NCBI GenBank assembly: GCA_937926515.1
Contig: CALAZZ010000102.1
Location: 1 to 30,274 of the forward strand
Reading direction: 5' to 3'
DNA: 30,274 bases
From: an uncultured Bacteroidales bacterium
GTDB taxonomy: Bacteria; Bacteroidota; Bacteroidia; Bacteroidales; F082
Numbering within the stretch: position 1 is the first letter of the stretch; each line of letters opens with the position of its first letter. The notes beneath the pieces are model-generated. The model ran no database searches. It saw only the letters and a program-made list of their open reading frames with translations, and had not been told where the DNA came from. Below, piece by piece: positions 1 through 5,043 of the stretch. A program made the translations under genes and the position numbers.

Positions 1-66
1 GTTTTTAGTTCAAAGATTATACGGTAGAATTTAGGCTAGTTTACTTCTTATACATTGATTGGTATA

Positions 67-208
67 AGTGGCACAATTACTCCGGTTTAGCTGGCACACT
101 TTGCTCCGGTTTGAGTGGCACATCTTGCTCCGGTTTGAGTGGCACATCTTGCTCCGGTTTGAGTGGCACAATTACTCCGGAATCAGTGGCACACATTGAA
201 CCGGTTTA
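67..208. repeat. Six-copy 24-base tandem array, IS21-end-like
   Basis: Six consecutive units of about 24 bases start at 67, 89, 113, 137, 161 and 185. The shared core is GTGGCACA, six variable bases, then CCGG followed mostly by TTT. Units 113-136 and 137-160 are identical; the outer ones diverge. Multiple internal copies of a transposase-binding sequence at the ends are a known property of IS21-family elements, and GTGGC...CCGG units of this kind resemble those beyond istB in Bacteroidota. No istA or istB gene lies in the window, so this is either the end of an element lying to the left or a remnant. The family assignment is from memory. Confidence 0.6.
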
Positions 209-251
209 TCCAGTCCTTTGAATAAGTAATCTAAGGGTGTATATTTATAGC

Positions 252-287
252 GGATTCCGCGATAATTTTTATTTAATCGTGGAATCC
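252..287 (+). other. Inverted repeat just upstream of small ORF
   Basis: GGATTCCGCGAT (252-263) and ATCGTGGAATCC (276-287) form a 12-base inverted repeat with one mismatch and a 12-base loop. It ends one base before the ATG of the small ORF at 289. It could be an RNA hairpin occluding that start, a protein-binding site, or an element end. No T-run follows, so it is not an intrinsic terminator. Confidence 0.45.
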
Positions 288-288
288 C

Positions 289-450
289 ATGAAAAAACTA
301 AAGAGATTTAATAACAAAAAGCAAAAAAGAAAAAAGCAAAAGAACGTTTTATGTAGGATTCTGATGCGCAAACATATAATGGATATAATAAAGGGAGTAT
401 TAATTCTTCTAATCGTGGAAATTATACTTTTTTTTACATTGATTGGTTAA
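289..450 (+). CDS. Possible small basic one-helix membrane protein
   Basis: This 53-codon open frame from an ATG to TAA is below the usual ORF cutoff. The first 30 residues are very rich in Lys and Arg (a run like KKQKRKKQK near residues 10-18), followed by a hydrophobic segment at about residues 33-52 (IIKGVLILLIVEIILFF). That predicts a cytoplasmic basic tail and one C-terminal transmembrane helix. Small proteins of this shape include type I toxins and small membrane regulators, but I recognise no family. The start lies immediately after the inverted repeat at 252-287. AT-rich DNA readily produces Lys- and Ile-rich frames, so it may be spurious. Confidence 0.3.
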   Translation: MKKLKRFNNKKQKRKKQKNVLCRILMRKHIMDIIKGVLILLIVEIILFFTLIG

Positions 451-512
451 AAACCTTTACTTCCCTCTTTTTATCAGAGAAGTTACCCTCGAATTTCGAG
501 CTATTTCAAAGT

Positions 513-923
513 TCATTTATACTCAATAGCCTCGCGCAATGGATCCTTAAGGTGAGTCAGGTTCAATGTAGGTATCACAACTGTCCCCATGCCTGAAAGA
601 GAGGTAAGCGCATAAAGGTATGCGCGAACATGTGGAAACAGGATCGCTGGTGCGTTGAGGCAAAAGAAATCATCTACGTCTTTCGATTTATCATTACTAA
701 TAAGAAATAATCCAATGGCACGTACTTCTGCATAAACCCGCTCACTCGCAGTTGTCAATATTACATCCAAATTGAGCTGAAATTTATTATTTTCTTTGTA
801 ATATATGCCAGTAGGCTTAATATCAATGCTAATATTGTCCTTTTTTTTAACAGGTTTACGCTTGATGACCGATTTTTCGATCAAAAAGTCAATGAATTGA
901 AATGATGATTGTTTTGTTTCCAT
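513..923 (-). CDS. secB: SecB-like chaperone
   Basis: This 136-residue protein resembles the SecB fold. The best marker is the stretch at residues 90-121, NAPAILFPHVRAY then a TSLSGMG turn and VVIPTLNL, which corresponds to the E. coli CPNILFPYARE / PQLNLAPV region. Before it lie beta-strand-like segments (ISIDIKPTGIYY, FQLNLDVILT, YAEVRAIGLFLI) as expected for SecB strands. SecB forms tetramers that hold clients unfolded; some homologues are dedicated to toxin-antitoxin systems. It is the last gene of a leftward operon, 11 bases after the middle gene, which argues for the dedicated role rather than general export. Start is ATG at 921-923. Family assignment is by eye but the motif is distinctive. 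Confidence 0.8.
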   Translation of the reverse strand: METKQSSFQFIDFLIEKSVIKRKPVKKKDNISIDIKPTGIYYKENNKFQLNLDVILTTASERVYAEVRAIGLFLISNDKSKDVDDFFCLNAPAILFPHVRAYLYALTSLSGMGTVVIPTLNLTHLKDPLREAIEYK

Positions 924-934
924 TCTTGCAATTA

Positions 935-1321
935 TTATGCTGCCAAGGCATACTTAATATCTCCACATTGGAGAGCATCTCCTGCAGTGGCTAAATTTTT
1001 TTCAAAATTGTTATCAGTTTCTGAGATTAGTTGTGTCCACTCATAATGGGAAACCCTAAAACCATCAACCTCTTCAAGAGTTTTAAGCAAAGCCAGTCGA
1101 TCTTTTGTGATGAAGGATAAAGTTTCACCTGGAAAGCAATAATAGAAACGATCGGTTACTTCAAACTGTATGTCAATAAACCTTTCTTCTTCAGTTACAA
1201 CGTTATTGTCAATTACTATGAAATGATTTGATCGGTCATTGTTAACAAAGTAAGCAAACGCCGCAGTTTTAAACTCCTGCCGTAAAATATCTAATTGATC
1301 CATCATAAACTCTGTACTCAT
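935..1321 (-). CDS. Unknown protein with ssrA-like YALAA tail, candidate antitoxin
   Basis: I do not recognise a family for this 128-residue protein. It has an N-terminal helix (residues 4-28), then beta-like segments (HFIVIDNN, RFIDIQFEV, RFYYCFPG), then a helix (KDRLALLKTLEEV) and an acidic C-terminal tail. No nucleotidyltransferase GS...DxD motif is present, so it is not a MNT partner of the HEPN gene, and no HTH is obvious. The last residues are CGDIKYALAA; YALAA is identical to the end of typical ssrA tags, which ClpXP and ClpAP recognise. Its ATG overlaps the HEPN stop codon (ATGA at 1318-1321), implying translational coupling. Position in the operon suggests an antitoxin needing the chaperone; this is inference. 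Confidence 0.7.
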   Translation of the reverse strand: MSTEFMMDQLDILRQEFKTAAFAYFVNNDRSNHFIVIDNNVVTEEERFIDIQFEVTDRFYYCFPGETLSFITKDRLALLKTLEEVDGFRVSHYEWTQLISETDNNFEKNLATAGDALQCGDIKYALAA

Positions 1322-1740
1322 CTATAAAACTCCTCCAGTGTTGTTATCAAATCTTTTGCTAATCTTGAAGCTCCTCTTGCTGTATCTTCATCAGCCATGT
1401 TCGCCGAATAATCAGCGTCCTCACGCATCTGTTTTAACGTGATGATGTCGTTGTTTATTTTAAGCAAAGCCTTTCTGTCCCGGGTTCTTTTTGCTCTGTG
1501 TTTGATGGCTGACCAAATTACCTGATGGCTACCCTTGGATTTTGTATTACTGATCGCAAAGGTTTTTTTCAATTCATCAAAGCCGTTATAATCATACCTT
1601 AACAGAAGGTATGTCGCAGTTTGCAAAACACCATAATAAGAACAATGTAAACTTGAATCGTAAAAATTACCAGCGATAAGCATTTCAGAAGCCTTAATCA
1701 ACCTCTGTGATTTAATCTGATAATTTTCAACGTGTTCCAT
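1318..1740 (-). CDS. HEPN-domain protein (UPF0332-like), candidate toxin
   Basis: This 140-residue, mostly helical protein resembles the UPF0332 branch of HEPN domains. Residues 13-48 match the first helix pair (RLIKASEMLIAGNFYDSS, then HCSYYGVLQTATYLLL), followed by SHQVIWSAIKH at 71-81 and MREDADY at 105-111, the RxxADY signature of the family, then a long C-terminal helix. HEPN proteins are often RNase toxins or RNA-binding partners. I do not see the canonical Rx4-6H catalytic motif after the ADY segment, so activity is uncertain. First gene of the leftward operon; it overlaps the next gene by four bases. Start is ATG at 1738-1740. Confidence 0.75.
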   Translation of the reverse strand: MEHVENYQIKSQRLIKASEMLIAGNFYDSSLHCSYYGVLQTATYLLLRYDYNGFDELKKTFAISNTKSKGSHQVIWSAIKHRAKRTRDRKALLKINNDIITLKQMREDADYSANMADEDTARGASRLAKDLITTLEEFYR

Positions 1741-1768
1741 CTTGTCCTGCTGATTTCAATCTGATAAA

Positions 1769-1803
1769 AACCCACCTCACGTTTAATTTGGGTTACAAAT
1801 TTA
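1769..1803 (-). promoter_or_regulatory. Promoter and possible operator of HEPN-SecB operon
   Basis: On the minus strand TAAATTTG (1796-1803) matches the Bacteroidota -7 consensus. Just downstream, AACCCA (1789-1794 read on the minus strand) and TGGGTT (1769-1774) form an inverted repeat with a 14-base spacer overlapping the expected transcript start. This could be an autoregulatory operator or a leader hairpin. No clear -33 element is visible. Confidence 0.45.
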
Positions 1804-1891
1804 CATAAATTAATTGTCTTTGTTTTAAAATGATTATTTCTCATCTACATTTATATACCCCACTCCGAAAAGTCTATGCATACGTCACACG

Positions 1892-1925
1892 AAAAAAGGC
1901 ACTCTGCTAATTTCAATTTACCTGC
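1892..1925. repeat. Left copy of imperfect 34-base direct repeat
   Basis: This segment matches 2853-2886 at 27 of 34 positions, with GCAC..., CTnATTTCAA and TTACCT as conserved blocks. The two copies flank the NYN gene and its leader. A further shared AATCGGT follows each copy (near 1954 and 2933). Confidence 0.5.
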
Positions 1926-2021
1926 TCGCCAATTCTGAGTGGGGCAAACCACAAATCGGTGTTTGAGTTGTATGGTTAAAGGAAGGAAAAGAGAATTATT
2001 GAAGAAAAGCTGGCAAGAAAG

Positions 2022-2051
2022 TTGCACTTTTTTAGAAAAGTATTAACTTTG
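2022..2051 (+). promoter_or_regulatory. Strong Bacteroidota promoter before NYN gene
   Basis: TTG (2022-2024), 19 bases, then TAACTTTG (2044-2051) fits the -33/-7 consensus. Expected transcript start is about 2057, only a few bases before the hairpin at 2064 and about 107 bases before the NYN start. Confidence 0.6.
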
Positions 2052-2063
2052 TCACACATTGTG

Positions 2064-2126
2064 CCCTTGGCAGCGCTTTCCCAATTCTTAACATCATAGC
2101 GGGAATGCCCAACCAAGGGTTTTTTT
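2064..2126 (+). terminator. Leader terminator/attenuator or short RNA
   Basis: CCCTTGG (2064-2070) pairs with CCAAGGG (2113-2119), an inner TTCCC (2078-2082) pairs with GGGAA (2101-2105), and seven T follow (2120-2126). With the promoter at 2022-2051 this predicts a structured RNA of about 70 bases that either ends here as a small RNA or acts as an attenuator for the NYN gene. The only gene on this strand upstream is the doubtful ORF ending at 450, so it is unlikely to terminate another gene. Confidence 0.5.
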
Positions 2127-2163
2127 ATTCTTATATCTACTCATTATGACAAAATGAACAGCT

Positions 2164-2808
2164 GTGTTGGTTGATGGCGGCTTTTTCCAAAAAAGATACC
2201 GTTCCATTCATAGGATTCGAAATCCTGAGCCGCTTCGGGTTGCCAATGACCTTTGGGAAATGTGCCTTAGTCATTTGACGCAGGCCAAAGGTGAAACAAC
2301 TAACCTTTACCGCATTTTTTATTATGATTGTTCGCCCTATGGTAAAAAGCAGCATAATCCAATAATCGGCAGGTCCATTGATTTTTCGAAAACAGATCAG
2401 TACAAATTCCAGGTTGCTTTTTTGGACGAGCTGAAAAAGAAACGAAAAGTAGCCTTGCGTTTAGGAATTTTAGAGGGCCGAAAGCGTTGGATCATAAAGC
2501 CTTCTGTTACAAAAAAATTACTTAGTAAACAAATTGAAATAGAAGACCTTGTTGAGTATGATGTTCTCTTTGATTTCATAAAAAAAAGTGTCGATATTAA
2601 GATTGGGCTTGATATCGCGTCAATGGCTCTGAATAGGCAAGTTGAACAAATAATTCTGGTTTCAGGCGATACTGATTTTGTTCCTGCCTCAAAACTTGCT
2701 AGATGTGAGGGCATTGATTTCATCCTTGACCCAATGTGGAATCCGATAAAACCACATCTTTTTGAACATATCGACGGCCTGGTATCAAAAATCCGTAAAC
2801 CGATTTAG
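2164..2808 (+). CDS. NYN-domain (LabA/DUF88-like) RNase, possibly start-disrupted
   Basis: This 214-residue protein matches NYN/PIN-like ribonucleases of the LabA/DUF88 group. The acidic active-site residues are visible: Asp in LVDGGFF at the start, Asp in GLDIASMA (residues 147-154), and the SGDTDFVPA motif (167-175). The LYRIFYYDC segment and the closing FILDPMW / HLFEHIDGL block are typical of the family. Homologues begin with a short Met-x-Lys-Thr-Ala lead into VLVDGG. Here an upstream ATG (2146-2148) gives exactly Met-Thr-Lys, then TGA (2155-2157), then Thr-Ala-Val-Leu-Val-Asp. Only GTG at 2164 or TTG at 2167 can start the open frame. It may be a recent nonsense pseudogene, or use GTG. 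It ends at TAG 2806-2808. Confidence 0.8.
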   Translation: MLVDGGFFQKRYRSIHRIRNPEPLRVANDLWEMCLSHLTQAKGETTNLYRIFYYDCSPYGKKQHNPIIGRSIDFSKTDQYKFQVAFLDELKKKRKVALRLGILEGRKRWIIKPSVTKKLLSKQIEIEDLVEYDVLFDFIKKSVDIKIGLDIASMALNRQVEQIILVSGDTDFVPASKLARCEGIDFILDPMWNPIKPHLFEHIDGLVSKIRKPI

Positions 2809-2852
2809 TAATAAACATTCTACCCTTAGCATGATCTGCGACAATGTCGCTC

Positions 2853-2886
2853 AAAAGAAGCACTTCGCTGATTTCAAATTACCTAC
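2853..2886. repeat. Right copy of imperfect 34-base direct repeat
   Basis: Partner of 1892-1925, with 27 of 34 identical bases, in the same orientation, about 960 bases away. It lies 45 bases after the NYN stop codon, so the NYN gene plus leader behaves like a unit bounded by direct repeats. Confidence 0.5.
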
Positions 2887-3050
2887 ACTTTATATGTTGA
2901 ATTGCAATTAGCACCTGTTTTGAAAGATTTACAATCGGTACTCGCTTCCTGGTGGAATTGTATTAACAGGTTTTTTGAATTTTTCCTTCTAATCCAGTAA
3001 TTTTACAAACCGAAAGTCTGCTCATCGGTTTCACCCTTAATTCAATTGAT

Positions 3051-3773
3051 ATGCAAAAATCAATCCCCCTGCAAAAACTGGGTTGGTTCGCATCATTTGC
3101 CATATTCATTGCGGCTGCAATCCTGATGTATGTGCTAACCACCTACCTCATCCCCTACCTGAGCGAAAGCACAGGCCAAGAAACCATAGTGTTCTGGTTT
3201 ATTGTGGGTGGACTGGGCATTTTCACACCCTTGATCATCCTGGGATTGCTGATGTTGAAGAAAGAGGGATATCAGCTCAGCAAGCAAAGCTGGACCGAAC
3301 GTCTCCGATTCCATAAACCCAGCAAAAGTGACCTGATTTGGGCAATAGGTGGCCTGGTGGCTGCTGGAGCTGCAAGTGCCCTGCTCATGGCCGTGATGGA
3401 GCGTCTGTTGGGCCAATTCGATCATTCGCCGGCATTTATGACCTTCGAGCCATTGACCAAAGGGCGTTATTGGTTGCTGCTGCTATGGCTTCCCTACTGG
3501 CTCTTGAATATTATGGGCGAAGAATTTCTTTGGCGAGGGGTGATGCTGCCGCGGCAGGAAGTTGCCTTCGGGCGATATGCCTGGATCATACACGGCTTTG
3601 GATGGGCTTTGTTTCATATTGCCTTCGGGTGGGAACTGCTTATCACACTCCTTCCTTTGATTTTCATACAGACCTACATCGTACAACGCCGGAAAAATTC
3701 ATGGATAGGTGTGATCATGCATGGTGGTCTCAATGGACCCGCTTTCCTGGCTATTGCGTTTGGCTTGATTTAA
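3051..3773 (+). CDS. CPBP-family intramembrane metalloprotease
   Basis: This 240-residue multi-pass membrane protein has hydrophobic segments at about 12-36, 45-69, 95-117, 140-156, 176-210 and 218-240. The CPBP (CAAX protease / bacteriocin-processing) motifs are present in order: EEFLWR (EExxxR) at residues 157-162, WALFH at 185-189 (the FxxxH motif with Trp in place of Phe), and HGGLN (HxxxN) at 224-228. The Glu and His residues form the metal/catalytic site in this family. Substrate cannot be told from the sequence; family members range from prenyl-protein processing to bacteriocin self-immunity. A -7-like TAATTTTA at 2998-3005 precedes it. The next gene follows after 59 bases on the same strand. 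Confidence 0.88.
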   Translation: MQKSIPLQKLGWFASFAIFIAAAILMYVLTTYLIPYLSESTGQETIVFWFIVGGLGIFTPLIILGLLMLKKEGYQLSKQSWTERLRFHKPSKSDLIWAIGGLVAAGAASALLMAVMERLLGQFDHSPAFMTFEPLTKGRYWLLLLWLPYWLLNIMGEEFLWRGVMLPRQEVAFGRYAWIIHGFGWALFHIAFGWELLITLLPLIFIQTYIVQRRKNSWIGVIMHGGLNGPAFLAIAFGLI

Positions 3774-3832
3774 GAATTAATTTTATGTTTGTGTTCCTGT
3801 TCATTTAATCAATCATTTAAATTCATGACACA

Positions 3833-4711
3833 ATGGAAACACAACATCATACCATCACGATCAAAAGTACCGTTAAAGCACCCATCAGCAGGGTGTGGGC
3901 TTTCTGGACTGAACCGGAGCATATCATGCAATGGAACCATGCTTCCGACGACTGGCATACAACAAATGCCGCAAACGACCTGCAAGTGGGTGGAAAGTTC
4001 CTGTCGCGCATGGAAGCAAAGGACGGCAGCCATGGTTTTGATTTCGAAGGGGAATATACCGCCCTGGACCTGCACCGCCATATAGCTTATACCCTCAGCG
4101 ATGGCCGTAAAGTGGAAGTGCATTTCGGACCCTCAGGAAAGGAAACGCACATCAAACAATTTTTTGAGCCCGAATCGACAAATCCTGCCGAAATGCAAGC
4201 TGCCGGATGGCAGGCCATCATGGACAATTTCAAAAAACATGCTGAAACACAAACTGCGGGGAAGCTGCTCTTTTTCGATATACACATCAAAGCTTCAACC
4301 GATAAGGTTTACCGGCGCATGATCAATGAGAAACACTATGCCGACTGGACTTCCTTGTTTGCACCAGGTTCTCATTTCAAAGGCTCGTGGACAAAAGCCT
4401 CGAAAATCCAATTTCTGGCACCCGACGAAAAAGGCAATATGGGTGGCATGGTTTCACGCATCAGGGAAAACATTCCGGGCAGATTTGTGTCAATTGAGCA
4501 CCTTGGCCTGGTCGAAAATGATATCGAAATTACCACAGGGCAAGCCGTGGAAGGCTGGGCAGGCGCTCTTGAAAATTATACATTCATCGCCGACAATGGA
4601 AAAACACTGCTATTGGTTGACCTGGACTCGAATCAGGAATATGAAATATATTTTAACGATATTTGGCCAAAAGCCTTGCAGCGGCTCAAAGAAATTTGCG
4701 AGGCAGCATAA
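3833..4711 (+). CDS. Tandem SRPBCC (AHSA1-like) domain protein
   Basis: This 292-residue cytoplasmic protein contains two START-like SRPBCC domains. Domain 1 (about 6-135) starts with ITIKSTVKAPISRVWAFWTEPEHIMQWN, a classic AHSA1 opening, and closes with GWQAIMDNFKKHAE. Domain 2 (about 145-290) repeats the layout more divergently (FDIHIKASTDKVYRRMINEKHYADW). Most AHSA1-like proteins have a single domain of about 140-160 residues, so this is a fusion or internal duplication. Such domains bind hydrophobic ligands or stress-related clients; no specific function can be assigned. Start is ATG at 3833, no signal peptide. Confidence 0.85.
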   Translation: METQHHTITIKSTVKAPISRVWAFWTEPEHIMQWNHASDDWHTTNAANDLQVGGKFLSRMEAKDGSHGFDFEGEYTALDLHRHIAYTLSDGRKVEVHFGPSGKETHIKQFFEPESTNPAEMQAAGWQAIMDNFKKHAETQTAGKLLFFDIHIKASTDKVYRRMINEKHYADWTSLFAPGSHFKGSWTKASKIQFLAPDEKGNMGGMVSRIRENIPGRFVSIEHLGLVENDIEITTGQAVEGWAGALENYTFIADNGKTLLLVDLDSNQEYEIYFNDIWPKALQRLKEICEAA

Positions 4712-5043
4712 TAGAAGCAGTTCGTTTGATATAGCGGAATCTATAGGTTGTATCTATTCACATTCAAGAAATACGAAAATCGATCTATCCCCAACAGTTA
4801 ATCCCAAATTATGCAACAGGAGGCGCCATAAGCGCTGAAGTGCTTGCATTTACTTGGTTTAATAATAGAGTCCCAATGACTGCTAACATGACAAGGGGAT
4901 CAACATCTCATGACTCAATAAAACGCATCAACCTGGTAAATACCTGTAGGATCGAAGCTGAAATCAAATTTCCAATACTTGTGCCCTATCCAAAAAAAAT
5001 CGCTTAATTTGTCCTTTCATTCATTCACCCAATCATAATCATT
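4712..5043. other. 332-base intergenic region before M14 cluster
   Basis: No credible ORF or RNA gene is visible on either strand. A near-consensus -7 element, TTAATTTG (about 5005-5012), lies roughly 30 bases before the first M14 gene and is the only likely regulatory signal. No intrinsic terminator for the upstream gene is evident. Confidence 0.4.

Larger units (their letters stand above)
51..447. repeat. 13-base direct repeat flanking array and small ORF
   Basis: TACATTGATTGGT occurs at 51-63 and again, exactly, at 435-447 in the same orientation. The pair brackets the 24-base array and most of the small ORF at 289-450. It is longer than the usual IS21 target duplication, so it may be a duplication scar or chance in AT-rich DNA. 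Confidence 0.35.

Noticed and set aside
67..208. The 24-base array as a CRISPR
   Set aside because: The units are directly abutting with only 6-base variable parts, there are no spacers of 30-40 bases, and no cas genes are present.
488..500. CTCGA-ATT-TCGAG hairpin after the SecB-like gene
   Set aside because: Short stem with no T-run on the minus strand, so not convincing as the operon terminator.
2397..2723. Open frame on the minus strand across the NYN gene
   Set aside because: It is antisense to a gene with clear NYN motifs, its own translation shows no family features, and it has no promoter.
4809..4840. GCGC-rich palindromic bases in the 4712-5043 gap
   Set aside because: Arms of four or five bases only, no T-run and no promoter nearby; within chance expectation.
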